A stretch of 64,000 nt of DNA from Kitasatospora aureofaciens (GCA_000720845.1 JODU01000010.1:246908-310907), one strand, 5' to 3'; positions 35,288-45,456 are shown, counted from the first letter of the stretch. Notes: a model not told the origin generated them from the letters alone. Program-made: numbers and translations.

Positions 35288-36580
35288 CTACGGCACGCCC
35301 AGTTCGAAGATGACGTAGTGGGCGTACCAGCCGGAGGCGATCGAGGCCGTGGTGAAGAAGACCACCAGGCTCGGCGGCTTCAGGCGGCTCAGGGCCGCGG
35401 CCGGGGCGAGGAGCAGGGGGAAGGCGGGGAGCAGGTAGCGCATCGTGTTGCCGAACATCTGCTGGGTGCCCAGGACCGTGACGATCGTCGCCAGGGTGTA
35501 CGCGACCAGGACCAGCGGGGGCTTCCTGCGCAGCATCAGCGCGACGAGGAAGGGCAGCGCCAGGACCAGCTGGAGGGAGAGCAGGTCCGGGGTGGAGAAG
35601 GCGAAGGGGTAGGCGCCGCGGCCCACCGCGAGGTTGCGCAGCACGTCCCAGGTGTAGGCGCCGTAGTCGAAGAAGTGCGCCCAGCCCTCGCGCTGGAGGG
35701 TGAAGTAGGCGGTGGCCTCGCCGGTGCTGTAACCGACCCAGGCGATGTAGGAGAGCAGGCCGAGCGGCGCGACGAGCATGGCGTACACCGGGCCGCGTAC
35801 GCCGTGCTCGCGCCGGGACGCGGGACGGGCCAGCGTCACCAGCGCGGCGAGCCCCACGGCGCCTATGAGGACGGCGGAGGTGGGCCGGTTCAGGCCCGCG
35901 GTGAAGGCCAGCAGGCCGGCCGCCACCCAGCGGCCCTTCATGACGGCGTAGCAGGTCCAGGCGGCGAGGGCGACGAACAGGGACTCGGAGTACACCGCCC
36001 ACTCGACGCCCGCGCCGGGTGCCACCGCCCACAGCCCGGCCGCGATCGTGCCCGCCCGGGCTCCCGCGAGCAGCGAGATCACGGCGTAGATCCCGGCCGC
36101 GGCGACAAACGAGGTGAGGACGGAGACCAGGATCCCGGAGCCGTACAGGCCGAGGCCGGTGGTCTCCGAGACCATGCGGATGAGGGCCGGGTAGAGGGGG
36201 AAGAACGCGACCGAGTTCTGCTGGACGGTGAACAGGCCGTCGCCGCCGAGCCGCACCAGGGAAGGGCTGTACCCGTGCTCGGCGACCTGGAGGTACCACC
36301 AGCCGTCCCAGGTGCCCAGCACGTCCCACCAGTGGGCGCCGCCGCCGAAGCGCGGGTTCTTCCCCCGGAAGTCCCCGGCGTACGTCAGGAGGGAGGCGAA
36401 GACCCCGAGGCCGACGAGTTTGGTGACGCCGTACAGCACCAGGGGGGCGAGGTAGGGCCGCGCGCCGGCCGGGAGGGCGGGGAGCCGGCTCCGCCAGGTG
36501 CGTGCCCCGGCCTCGCCGGGCGGCCGTCCGCCGCTGCCGGCCGGCCCGTCGGTCACCGTGTCATCGGCAGCCGTGTCCAT
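35288..36580 (-). CDS. PIG-V-like polytopic mannosyltransferase
   Basis: A 430-residue multi-spanning protein. After an N-terminal soluble stretch come about 10 hydrophobic segments. The first extracytoplasmic loop has the acceptor motif WDGWWYLQVAEHGYS, typical of PIG-V/GT-C mannosyltransferases that use polyprenyl-phosphate sugars. NSVAFFPLYPALIRM is another family block. ATG 36580 is chosen because AGGGGG lies 9 nt upstream; ATG 36589 touches the ribosome-binding site. It is divergent from a GT2 gene that could make its lipid-linked donor. Confidence 0.78.
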   Translation of the reverse strand: MDTAADDTVTDGPAGSGGRPPGEAGARTWRSRLPALPAGARPYLAPLVLYGVTKLVGLGVFASLLTYAGDFRGKNPRFGGGAHWWDVLGTWDGWWYLQVAEHGYSPSLVRLGGDGLFTVQQNSVAFFPLYPALIRMVSETTGLGLYGSGILVSVLTSFVAAAGIYAVISLLAGARAGTIAAGLWAVAPGAGVEWAVYSESLFVALAAWTCYAVMKGRWVAAGLLAFTAGLNRPTSAVLIGAVGLAALVTLARPASRREHGVRGPVYAMLVAPLGLLSYIAWVGYSTGEATAYFTLQREGWAHFFDYGAYTWDVLRNLAVGRGAYPFAFSTPDLLSLQLVLALPFLVALMLRRKPPLVLVAYTLATIVTVLGTQQMFGNTMRYLLPAFPLLLAPAAALSRLKPPSLVVFFTTASIASGWYAHYVIFELGVP

Positions 36581-36680
36581 GGCTGTCATCCCCCTCGGGC
36601 CACCCTCAACCGTCAATTGCTGCCATAAGATCGCACAAGAGTCGCACATCTGTACTCAAGGTCATGCGGAGGGAGGCGCG

Positions 36681-37712
36681 GTGCCCGAGGGACGGGACGC
36701 GGAGCGGCACGAACCGGTCGTGCTGTCGGTCGTCATTCCGATGTTCAACGAGGAGGACGTCCTGCCCGCGCTGGTCACCAGGTTGCGTCCGGTCCTGACG
36801 GAGCTGGGCGTCCCCCACGAGGTCGTCGCCGTCGACGACGGCAGCGGCGACCGCACGGCGGAGCTGCTCGACGCCTTCCGGCTGGGCTGGCCGGAGCTGC
36901 GCGTGGTCGCCCTGCGGCGCAACTCCGGCCACCAGGCGGCGCTCACGGCCGGGCTCGACCGGGCCCGCGGCGCGTACGTGGTCAGCCTGGACGCCGACCT
37001 CCAGGACCCGCCGGAGAAGATCCCCGACATGCTCGCGCTGGCCCGCGCGGAGGGCCTCGACATCGTCTACGGCGTGCGCGCCGACCGCAGCAGCGACTCC
37101 GGGTTCAAGCGGTGGACGGCGGGCGTCTACTACCGGCTCATGCGGCGCCTGGCCGGACCCTCGGTCCCCGCCCAGGCGGGGGACTTCCGGCTGTTGAGCC
37201 GGGCCGCCGTGGAGGCGCTCAAGGCGCTGCCGGACCAGCAGCGGGTGTACCGCCTGCTGGTGCCCTGGCTGGGCTTCCCGAGCGGGCAGGTGACGTACGA
37301 GCGCGCGCCGCGTACGGCGGGCCGCACGAAGTACCCGCTGGGCCGGATGATCCGGCTGGCGGTCGACAGCGTCACCGGCTTCTCCGCGGCCCCGCTGCGC
37401 ATCGCCACCTGGCTGGGCGGCGGGGCCTTCGTGGTCTGCCTGGGGCTGCTGGTCTACACGCTGACCGCGTTCGCCCTGGGCCGCACGGTGCCCGGCTGGA
37501 CCTCGCTCTTCACCGGCATCGTGTTCATCGGCGCCGTGCAGCTGGTCTGCGTGGGCCTGCTCGGCGAGTACGTCGGGCGCATATACACGGCCGTGCAGAA
37601 CCGGCCGACGTACTTCGTCCGCCACGACACGGCTGCCGGCGCCGGCGCTGGCGAGGGCGAGGACGCCGGCGAGGACGAGGACGCGCCGAGCGTCCCGATG
37701 CCGCGGGCCTGA
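36681..37712 (+). CDS. GT2 polyprenyl-phosphate glycosyltransferase (GtrB/DPM-like)
   Basis: A 343-residue protein from GTG 36681, preceded by GGAGGGAGG. The GT-A catalytic domain has VVIPMFNEEDVLPALV, VDDGSGDRT and the metal-binding block LDADLQDPPE, then QAGDFRLLSR. Two C-terminal transmembrane helices (LGGGAFVVCLGLLVYTLTAF; LFTGIVFIGAVQLVCVGLLG) and LGEYVGRIYTAVQNRP are typical of GtrB/ArnC-type enzymes. It transfers a sugar from a nucleotide donor to polyprenyl phosphate. An acidic tail follows. It may supply the divergent PIG-V-like enzyme. Confidence 0.85.
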   Translation: MPEGRDAERHEPVVLSVVIPMFNEEDVLPALVTRLRPVLTELGVPHEVVAVDDGSGDRTAELLDAFRLGWPELRVVALRRNSGHQAALTAGLDRARGAYVVSLDADLQDPPEKIPDMLALARAEGLDIVYGVRADRSSDSGFKRWTAGVYYRLMRRLAGPSVPAQAGDFRLLSRAAVEALKALPDQQRVYRLLVPWLGFPSGQVTYERAPRTAGRTKYPLGRMIRLAVDSVTGFSAAPLRIATWLGGGAFVVCLGLLVYTLTAFALGRTVPGWTSLFTGIVFIGAVQLVCVGLLGEYVGRIYTAVQNRPTYFVRHDTAAGAGAGEGEDAGEDEDAPSVPMPRA

Positions 37713-37780
37713 GGCGGGCGCCTGTCGATCAGGGCAAAGTGGGGTGAACCGGGCGTGGAGGCCGGTGTCGCCCATTTGTT

Positions 37781-37809
37781 TTGACCGCAGCGAATGCGCT
37801 AGGTACGCT
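37781..37809 (+). promoter_or_regulatory. rpsL: rpsL (str operon) promoter
   Basis: TTGACC (37781-37786), a 17-nt spacer and TACGCT (37804-37809). The leader would be about 185 nt; no named regulatory RNA was recognised in it. Confidence 0.75.
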
Positions 37810-38001
37810 CAGACCTTGTGCCTGGGGTGTGCCCTGGCCCTCGTGCGTGTCTACAGCCGCACCGGGGCCGTGTGTGGCCACCGCAATTCGCGTCTCCTTC
37901 CGCCTCGCGGCGGGAGTTCGCGGCTTCGACACACCCGACCGCGTGGGTCGGTGACGTTCCAGGTTAGCTTCACCATTCGGCACACAGAAACCGGAGAAGT
38001 A

Positions 38002-38373
<372 letters not shown>

Positions 38374-38375
38374 GA

Positions 38376-38846
38376 ATGCCTCGTAAGGGCCCCGCCCCGA
38401 AGCGCCCGGTCATCATCGACCCGGTCTACGGTTCTCCTCTGGTGACCTCCCTGATCAACAAGGTGCTGCTGAACGGCAAGCGCTCCACCGCCGAGCGCAT
38501 CGTCTACGGCGCCATGGAGGGCCTGCGCGAGAAGACCGGCAACGACCCGGTCATCACGCTCAAGCGCGCTCTCGAGAACATCAAGCCGACCCTCGAGGTC
38601 AAGTCCCGCCGTGTCGGTGGTGCGACGTACCAGGTGCCGATCGAGGTCAAGCCCGGTCGCGCCAACACCCTCGCGCTGCGCTGGCTGGTCGGTTACTCCC
38701 GCGCCCGCCGCGAGAAGACCATGACCGAGCGTCTGCTCAATGAGCTCCTCGACGCCTCCAACGGCCTGGGTGCCGCTGTGAAGAAGCGCGAGGACACGCA
38801 CAAGATGGCCGAGTCCAACAAGGCCTTCGCGCACTACCGCTGGTAG
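38376..38846 (+). CDS. rpsG: 30S ribosomal protein S7
   Basis: A 156-residue assembly protein of the 30S head. MPRKGPAPKRPVIIDPVYGS, KSRRVGGATYQVPIEVKP and ALRWLVGYSRARREKTM are conserved. It starts 2 nt after rpsL, with GGAGAAG inside the rpsL end, so translation is coupled. Confidence 0.98.
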   Translation: MPRKGPAPKRPVIIDPVYGSPLVTSLINKVLLNGKRSTAERIVYGAMEGLREKTGNDPVITLKRALENIKPTLEVKSRRVGGATYQVPIEVKPGRANTLALRWLVGYSRARREKTMTERLLNELLDASNGLGAAVKKREDTHKMAESNKAFAHYRW

Positions 38847-38885
38847 TCGCTACCCACATCGAGACCGAGAGAAGACTGAAGCCTT

Positions 38886-41012
38886 ATGGCTACCACTTCA
38901 CTTGACCTGGCCAAGGTCCGCAACATCGGGATCATGGCCCACATCGACGCGGGCAAGACGACCACCACCGAGCGGATCCTGTTCTACACGGGCGTGTCGT
39001 ACAAGATCGGTGAGGTCCACGACGGCGCCGCCACGATGGACTGGATGGAGCAGGAGCAGGAGCGTGGCATCACGATCACGTCTGCTGCGACCACCTGTCA
39101 CTGGCCGCTCGAGGACAACGACTACACGATCAACATCATCGACACCCCCGGGCACGTCGACTTCACCGTTGAGGTGGAGCGCTCCCTGCGTGTGCTCGAC
39201 GGTGCCGTGACCGTGTTCGACGGTGTCGCCGGTGTCGAGCCGCAGTCCGAGACGGTGTGGCGTCAGGCCGACCGTTACGGCGTGCCGCGTATCTGCTTCG
39301 TCAACAAGCTGGACCGTACCGGCGCCGAGTTCCACCGCTGCGTGGAGATGATCTCGGACCGCCTGGGCGCCCAGCCGCTGGTCATGCAGCTCCCGATCGG
39401 TGCCGAGGCCGACTTCAAGGGCGTCGTGGACCTGGTCCGCATGAAGGCGCTCGTGTGGTCCGCCGAGGCCGCCAAGGGCGAGATGTACGACACCGTCGAC
39501 ATCCCGGCCACGCACACCGAGGCCGCCGAGGAGTGGCGCGGCAAGCTGGTCGAGGCCGTCGCGGAGAACGACGAAGAGGTCATGGAGCTGTTCCTGGAGG
39601 GCCAGGAGCCCACCGAGGAGCAGCTGTACGCCGCGATCCGTCGCATCACCATCGCCTCCGGCAAGTCCAGCGACACCACGGTCACCCCGGTGTTCTGCGG
39701 CACCGCGTTCAAGAACAAGGGCGTCCAGCCCCTGCTCGACGCGGTCGTGCGCTACCTGCCGACCCCCCTCGACGTCGAGGCCATCGAGGGCCACGACGTC
39801 AAGGACCCCGAGGTCGTCGTCAAGCGCAAGCCGTCGGAGGACGAGCCGCTCGCCGCGCTCGCCTTCAAGATCATGAGCGACCCGCACCTCGGCAAGCTCA
39901 CCTTCGTCCGGGTGTACTCCGGCCGCCTGGAGTCCGGCACCGCGGTGCTGAACTCGGTCAAGGGCCGCAAGGAGCGCATCGGCAAGATCTACCGCATGCA
40001 CGCCAACAAGCGTGAGGAGATCGAGTCGGTGGGCGCCGGTGACATCGTCGCCGTCATGGGCCTCAAGCAGACCACCACCGGTGAGACGCTGTCCGACGAC
40101 AAGAACCCGGTCATCCTGGAGTCCATGGACTTCCCGGCGCCGGTCATCCAGGTCGCCATCGAGCCCAAGTCGAAGGGCGACCAGGAGAAGCTCGGCGTCG
40201 CGATCCAGCGCCTGGCCGAGGAGGACCCGTCCTTCCAGGTCCACACCAACGAGGAGACCGGCCAGACCATCATCGGTGGTATGGGCGAGCTGCACCTCGA
40301 GGTGCTGGTCGACCGCATGCGCCGCGAGTTCAAGGTCGAGGCCAACGTCGGCAAGCCGCAGGTCGCCTACCGTGAGACGATCCGCAAGGCCGTCGAGCGC
40401 GTGGACTACACCCACAAGAAGCAGACCGGTGGTACCGGTCAGTTCGCCAAGGTGCAGATCGCGATCGAGCCGATCGAGGGCGGCGACGCCTCGTACGAGT
40501 TCGTGAACAAGGTGACCGGTGGCCGCATCCCGAAGGAGTACATCCCTTCGGTGGACGCCGGTGCGCAGGAGGCCATGCAGTTCGGCATCCTGGCCGGCTA
40601 CGAGATGACGGGCGTCCGCGTCACGCTCATCGACGGTGGCTACCACGAGGTCGACTCCTCCGAGCTCGCCTTCAAGATCGCCGGTTCGCAGGCATTCAAG
40701 GAGGCCGCGCGCAAGGCTTCGCCCGTGCTCCTGGAGCCGATGATGGCCGTCGAGGTCACCACGCCCGAGGACTACATGGGCGACGTCATCGGCGACATCA
40801 ACTCCCGCCGTGGCCAGATCCAGGCCATGGAGGAGCGGATGGGTGCCCGCGTCGTGAAGGGCCTCGTGCCGCTGTCGGAGATGTTCGGCTACGTCGGAGA
40901 CCTCCGCAGCAAGACGTCGGGTCGCGCAAGCTACTCGATGCAGTTCGACTCCTACGCCGAGGTTCCCCGGAACGTCGCCGAGGAGATCATCGCGAAGGCC
41001 AAGGGCGAGTAA
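38886..41012 (+). CDS. fusA: Elongation factor G
   Basis: A 708-residue ribosomal translocase GTPase. G1 is AHIDAGKTTTTERI, G2 lies in the RGITITSAATTC segment, G3 is DTPGHVDF and G4 is NKLDRTGA. Domains II-V follow, with domain IV HKKQTGGTGQFAKV. 39 nt after rpsG, same operon. Confidence 0.98.
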   Translation: MATTSLDLAKVRNIGIMAHIDAGKTTTTERILFYTGVSYKIGEVHDGAATMDWMEQEQERGITITSAATTCHWPLEDNDYTINIIDTPGHVDFTVEVERSLRVLDGAVTVFDGVAGVEPQSETVWRQADRYGVPRICFVNKLDRTGAEFHRCVEMISDRLGAQPLVMQLPIGAEADFKGVVDLVRMKALVWSAEAAKGEMYDTVDIPATHTEAAEEWRGKLVEAVAENDEEVMELFLEGQEPTEEQLYAAIRRITIASGKSSDTTVTPVFCGTAFKNKGVQPLLDAVVRYLPTPLDVEAIEGHDVKDPEVVVKRKPSEDEPLAALAFKIMSDPHLGKLTFVRVYSGRLESGTAVLNSVKGRKERIGKIYRMHANKREEIESVGAGDIVAVMGLKQTTTGETLSDDKNPVILESMDFPAPVIQVAIEPKSKGDQEKLGVAIQRLAEEDPSFQVHTNEETGQTIIGGMGELHLEVLVDRMRREFKVEANVGKPQVAYRETIRKAVERVDYTHKKQTGGTGQFAKVQIAIEPIEGGDASYEFVNKVTGGRIPKEYIPSVDAGAQEAMQFGILAGYEMTGVRVTLIDGGYHEVDSSELAFKIAGSQAFKEAARKASPVLLEPMMAVEVTTPEDYMGDVIGDINSRRGQIQAMEERMGARVVKGLVPLSEMFGYVGDLRSKTSGRASYSMQFDSYAEVPRNVAEEIIAKAKGE

Positions 41013-41185
41013 CGGGCTACTCCGTTTAACGGACCCCGTTCTCACGCTTTAGGCTTGACCCCGGAGCCTGCAAGGGGCATTCCGCCGTGAACCCGACGGA
41101 ATGCCCCCGGCACCCGGGCTTTCCAGCAAAGATCACCTGGCGCCGATGAGTAAGGCGTACAGAACCACTCCACAGGAGGACCCCA

Positions 41186-42379
41186 GTGGCGAAGGCGAAG
41201 TTCGAGCGGACTAAGCCGCACGTCAACATCGGCACCATCGGTCACATCGACCACGGTAAGACGACCCTCACGGCCGCCATTACCAAGGTGCTGCACGACG
41301 CGTACCCGGACCTGAACGAGGCCTCGGCCTTCGACCAGATCGACAAGGCTCCCGAGGAGCGCCAGCGCGGTATCACCATCTCGATCGCGCACGTCGAGTA
41401 CCAGACGGAGACCCGTCACTACGCCCACGTCGACTGCCCCGGTCACGCGGACTACATCAAGAACATGATCACGGGTGCCGCGCAGATGGACGGCGCGATC
41501 CTCGTGGTCGCCGCCACCGACGGCCCGATGCCGCAGACCAAGGAGCACGTGCTCCTGGCCCGCCAGGTCGGCGTTCCGTACATCGTCGTCGCGCTGAACA
41601 AGGCCGACATGGTGGACGACGAGGAGATCCTGGAGCTCGTCGAGCTCGAGGTGCGTGAGCTCCTCTCCGAGTACGAGTTCCCGGGCGACGAGCTGCCGGT
41701 CGTCAAGGTCTCCGCTCTGAAGGCCCTCGAGGGCGACAAGGAGTGGGGCAACTCGGTCCTCGAGCTCATGAAGGCCGTGGACGAGGCCATCCCGGAGCCC
41801 GAGCGCGACGTCGACAAGCCGTTCCTGATGCCGATCGAGGACGTCTTCACCATCACCGGTCGCGGTACGGTCGTCACCGGCCGCATCGAGCGTGGTGTCC
41901 TCAAGGTCAACGAGACCGTCGACATCATCGGCATCAAGCAGGAGAAGACCACCACCACGGTCACCGGCATCGAGATGTTCCGGAAGCTCCTCGACGAGGG
42001 CCAGGCCGGTGAGAACGTCGGTCTGCTGCTTCGCGGCATCAAGCGCGAGGACGTCGAGCGCGGCCAGGTCATCATCAAGCCGGGCTCGGTCACCCCGCAC
42101 ACCGAGTTCGAGGCCCAGGCCTACATCCTGTCGAAGGACGAGGGTGGCCGTCACACCCCCTTCTTCAACAACTACCGTCCGCAGTTCTACTTCCGTACGA
42201 CGGACGTGACCGGCGTCGTGACCCTCCCCGAGGGCACCGAGATGGTCATGCCGGGTGACAACACCGAGATGAAGGTGGAGCTCATCCAGCCCGTCGCCAT
42301 GGAAGAGGGCCTGAAGTTCGCCATCCGCGAGGGTGGCCGGACCGTGGGCGCCGGCCAGGTCACCAAGATCAACAAGTAA
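41186..42379 (+). CDS. tuf: Elongation factor Tu
   Basis: A 397-residue GTPase that delivers aminoacyl-tRNA. G1 is GHIDHGKTTLTAA, G2 RGITISIAHVEY, G3 DCPGHADYI and G4 NKADMVDDEE. Domain II/III residues at the kirromycin and thiopeptide contact sites look standard. GTG 41186 follows ACAGGAGGA. The 173-bp gap after fusA contains a TTGACC (41055-41060) and may hold a tuf-specific promoter, as known for tuf1 of other Streptomyces. Confidence 0.98.
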   Translation: MAKAKFERTKPHVNIGTIGHIDHGKTTLTAAITKVLHDAYPDLNEASAFDQIDKAPEERQRGITISIAHVEYQTETRHYAHVDCPGHADYIKNMITGAAQMDGAILVVAATDGPMPQTKEHVLLARQVGVPYIVVALNKADMVDDEEILELVELEVRELLSEYEFPGDELPVVKVSALKALEGDKEWGNSVLELMKAVDEAIPEPERDVDKPFLMPIEDVFTITGRGTVVTGRIERGVLKVNETVDIIGIKQEKTTTTVTGIEMFRKLLDEGQAGENVGLLLRGIKREDVERGQVIIKPGSVTPHTEFEAQAYILSKDEGGRHTPFFNNYRPQFYFRTTDVTGVVTLPEGTEMVMPGDNTEMKVELIQPVAMEEGLKFAIREGGRTVGAGQVTKINK

Positions 42380-42426
42380 GCTCCGCTTGCTTGTCGGTCG
42401 ACCAGACCTGACATGGGCTGATGCCT

Positions 42427-42464
42427 GAAAGGGCCCGTACGACTTCGGTCGTACGGGCCCTTTC
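42427..42464. terminator. Bidirectional terminator after tuf
   Basis: GAAAGGGCCCGTACGA and TCGTACGGGCCCTTTC flank a 6-nt loop. It has A-run and T-run flanks on both strands and separates tuf from the convergent ABC permease gene. Confidence 0.9.
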
Positions 42465-42536
42465 GCATGGCCGGGGCCGGAGCGCGTCAACTGCCGTCGG
42501 CGGGGTGGTGAGAATCCTGAGACGTTGGAGACCGGT

Positions 42537-45053
42537 TCACGCGGGCCATCGCGGTGGCGTCGCTTGCCGCGGCGTTCGTGGGTGGCAAGGGCGGATGCGG
42601 TGGAGGGCGGCGGGGACGACCGAGGCGGTGGTCGCGAGTGCCGTGCAGGCGGCTGCGGTGGTGCCGATGGCGGCCCACGGCAGTACCGGTGCGGCGGGTA
42701 CCGAGAGCAGGCTCAGCGCGGCCCACATGCCGGCCAGGTTGAGCCCGGCGACCGTCAGGCCCAGCAGGGTGCCGACCGCGGCGACCGTGAGGGACTCGGC
42801 GGCGAGCAGGCGGAGGACCTGGCCGCCGGTGGCTCCGGCGAGGCGCAGTGCCGTGAGGTCGCGGACCCGGTCGGAGGCGGCCATCAGCATCGTGTTGACC
42901 ACGGAGATCCCGGTGTAGAGCAGGGCGATGCCGAGGACCAGCAGGAGGCCGAGCCGGGTCGTGCCGTTGGTCCGCGGGTGGGTGGCCGCGATCCACTCGT
43001 CCCTGGTCGACACCTGTCCGCCGGCCGGTCCCACCGTTTGCCGCAGCCGGTCCGCCACCGCGTCGGCGTCGGCGCCGTCCGCGAGGGCGACGTCCACCCG
43101 GTCGACCGGGGCGCGGGGGGCGTTGGCGGGGGTGACGTAGACCCCGTTGCCGCCGGTGCCGGTGTGCATGACCGCGGCGATGCGCAGCGTCCGCTCCGTG
43201 CCGTCCCCGAGCCACACCCGCACGTCGCGGCCGACCGTGTGCTCCGCCCACTCCTCGTTCACGATGATCGAGCGGTCGTCCAGGTCGGTCGCCCTCCCGG
43301 CCGCGAGCGGCAGCCGCGTGGTCGCGGTGAGCGCCTGTGGGCCGGCGACGGCACGGGCGTCGGAGCCGACGAGTGCCACGTCGTCCTCCAGGACGTACAC
43401 CGCGCTCGACGCGGACGGTGAGACGAGGGTCCCGGGGATCGCGCGCAGCCGTTCCAGGGTCCCGGCGTCGAAGCCCTGGCCGCCCTCGCCCGGCGCGGTG
43501 ATCACGAAGGCGGCCAGGGTCCGCTCACGCGCCTCGGCGGCCTTCGCCCCGTTCAGCGTCGCGGTGGCGCCGAGCAGCGAGCCCGCGAGCGCGACGGTGA
43601 CCAGGACGGGGGCGGCGACGGCCGCGGTACGGCGGACCCCGGCGGCCGCGTTCTCCCGCACCAGCATGCCCGTGGCGCCCGGCAACCGCGCCGGGAGCCA
43701 GGCGAGCACCCGGGTCAGCGGGCGCACCGCGACCGGCGTGAGCAGGGCCACCGCCGTGATCAGCAGCATGGGGCGGCTCACGTACGTCTTGCGGTGCAGC
43801 AGGTCGCCGGGGTCGCCGGCGAGGGAGGCGCCCAGCGTCACCAGCGCGGTCAGCAGCAGCGCCGTGCCGAGCAGCCACCGCCCCCGGGTCATCGGTCCGG
43901 CGTCGACGAAGGCTTCGCGCAGTGCCTCCACGGGGCCGGTCCGTCCCGCTCGCCACGAGGCCGCGGCCGCACCGCACAGGGCGACGACGAGCCCCGTCCA
44001 GAAGGCCGCGTGGTACGGCCAGGTGTGGTCGCCGATGGCGAACCAGGCCGGTGCGAGGCCGCCGTCGACCACGCGTGCCGCCAGGTGCGGGGCGCCGTAC
44101 CCGCCGAGCACGCAGCCGGCCGCGGACGCGAGGACGCCGACGGCGAGGGCCTCGGCCAGCACCGTCCGGCGCAGCTGCCCCGGCGTCGCCCCGGCCGTGC
44201 GCAGCAGCCCGAACTCTCGGCGCCGCTGGGCCACCGCGAAGGCGAAGGTGGACGCCACGACGAAGACCGACACGAAGGCGGCGACGCCGCCGGCCGTGCC
44301 GAACAGGGCGTTCAGGGCGGTCAGCGCCTCGTCGTCCCGGTCGGGGTCGGCGTCCGCGTACCGCCGCTCGTCCCCGGTGAGCACCCGGACGCCCGCGCTG
44401 CCGGGCACCGAGTCCCGTACGGCGTCCCGCACCGCCTCCCGTACGGCGGCCGCCCCCGCGTCGACCGCCGACTGTACGCTGACCGGCGCGAGTGCGGCCG
44501 CCCGCGCGTCGGTGAAGAAGACGGCGTCCTCGAACCCCAGGCCGGACACGGTCCCCACCACCCGCAGCGTGCCCCGGTCCGTACGCACCCGCTCGCCCGG
44601 GGCGGCCCAGCCGCCGGTGACGACGACCTCGCCGGCGGCGCGGGGCGCGCGGCCCGCGCCGATCCGGTACGGGGCGAACGCGGCGGTGGACCAGGGGTGG
44701 CCCACCAGCTCACCGGGGCCGCTCCCGCCCCGGACGCGTACCGGGAAGGACCGGTCCTCGACGACCCTGCCGAGCCGCTCCAGCCGGGCCACGACCGCGG
44801 CGGGCACGGCACGCGGCCGGGCCAGTTCCTCCGTACGCTCCCCGGCGGGCGTCGGCACCCGCAGGGTGTCCTGCCCCCGCACCACCACCGGCGCGGCGGC
44901 GAACCGCTCCGGCGCACGGTCGGGCGCGTCCAGCGAGGCGGCCAGCGCGAGCCCCGTGACGGTCAGTAGCGCCACCCCCAGCGCCAACGCCACGAAGCTC
45001 CCGACGAAAGCGGCCCAGCGGGCGCGCATGCCAGACAGGGTGACGGTCAGCAC
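42537..45053 (-). CDS. ABC exporter permease, FtsX/MacB-like
   Basis: An 838-residue permease. TM1 is near the N-terminus (WAAFVGSFVALALGVALLTV). Three further segments around residues 255-380 begin the first FtsX domain (GVAAFVSVFVVASTFAFAVA, then QRRREFGLLRTAGATPGQLR). Middle helices follow (LLGTALLLTALVTLGASL). A second large extracytoplasmic domain and a second FtsX core (LLLVLGIALLYTGISVVNTM, RLAGATGGQVLRLL) complete it. The family exports lipoproteins, peptides or drugs or senses peptides, powered by the ATPase upstream. ATG 45053. Probably one operon with the ATPase gene despite the 331-nt gap. Confidence 0.85.
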   Translation of the reverse strand: MLTVTLSGMRARWAAFVGSFVALALGVALLTVTGLALAASLDAPDRAPERFAAAPVVVRGQDTLRVPTPAGERTEELARPRAVPAAVVARLERLGRVVEDRSFPVRVRGGSGPGELVGHPWSTAAFAPYRIGAGRAPRAAGEVVVTGGWAAPGERVRTDRGTLRVVGTVSGLGFEDAVFFTDARAAALAPVSVQSAVDAGAAAVREAVRDAVRDSVPGSAGVRVLTGDERRYADADPDRDDEALTALNALFGTAGGVAAFVSVFVVASTFAFAVAQRRREFGLLRTAGATPGQLRRTVLAEALAVGVLASAAGCVLGGYGAPHLAARVVDGGLAPAWFAIGDHTWPYHAAFWTGLVVALCGAAAASWRAGRTGPVEALREAFVDAGPMTRGRWLLGTALLLTALVTLGASLAGDPGDLLHRKTYVSRPMLLITAVALLTPVAVRPLTRVLAWLPARLPGATGMLVRENAAAGVRRTAAVAAPVLVTVALAGSLLGATATLNGAKAAEARERTLAAFVITAPGEGGQGFDAGTLERLRAIPGTLVSPSASSAVYVLEDDVALVGSDARAVAGPQALTATTRLPLAAGRATDLDDRSIIVNEEWAEHTVGRDVRVWLGDGTERTLRIAAVMHTGTGGNGVYVTPANAPRAPVDRVDVALADGADADAVADRLRQTVGPAGGQVSTRDEWIAATHPRTNGTTRLGLLLVLGIALLYTGISVVNTMLMAASDRVRDLTALRLAGATGGQVLRLLAAESLTVAAVGTLLGLTVAGLNLAGMWAALSLLSVPAAPVLPWAAIGTTAAACTALATTASVVPAALHRIRPCHPRTPRQATPPRWPA

Positions 45054-45384
45054 GGGGCGGCCTCCGGCCGGGACGGGTGGGTGGTGGTGCCGGTGGGCGG
45101 TGCGGCCGGTTGGCCGGCCGGGGGCGGTGCGGGGTTCGCCGCGACGGGTGGTGGGGTGGCCGGTGCCGGTGCCGGTGCGACGGCGGCGCGGGCGGCTTGC
45201 CGGGGGCGTAGGGCACGCGGGGTGGTGGTCAGCACCTGGTGGCCTTTGGCCGGGTGGTGAGGGCGGCGTGTGGTGCGGTCCTTCGGCTGCTGGGGGGTGG
45301 GGCCGGTCGGGGTCGGTGGTGGGGTGTCGGGTGCGGCGGTGGCGCGGGCGGCCTGCCGGGGGTGTATGGCACGCGGGGTGGCGG
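45054..45384. other. Spacer with duplicated 3' end of the ATPase gene
   Basis: No gene is supported. The stretch is G-rich on the plus strand. It holds a diverged copy of the ATPase gene's 3' end (see repeat entries) and a partial third copy of the GGTCAGCA-to-CCGGCCGG segment at the permease start. Confidence 0.6.
45185..45300. repeat. Direct repeat copy 1 (about 115 bp)
   Basis: About 115 bp that matches 45341-45456 with scattered substitutions. It lies in the spacer between permease and ATPase genes. Confidence 0.75.
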
Positions 45385-45456
45385 TCAGCAGCCGGTGGCC
45401 TCCGGCCGGGGCGGTGAGGGCGGCGCCCGGTGCGGTCCTTCGGCTGCCGGGGGCGG
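45341..45456. repeat. Direct repeat copy 2 (about 115 bp)
   Basis: Includes the stop codon and last 23 codons of the ATPase gene. Offset from copy 1 is 156-157 bp. The upstream copy lacks the coding role, so a past tandem duplication is likely. Confidence 0.75.

Noticed and set aside
38898..42490. Long minus-strand open frames over fusA and tuf
   Set aside because: Shadows of elongation-factor codon bias, without domains.
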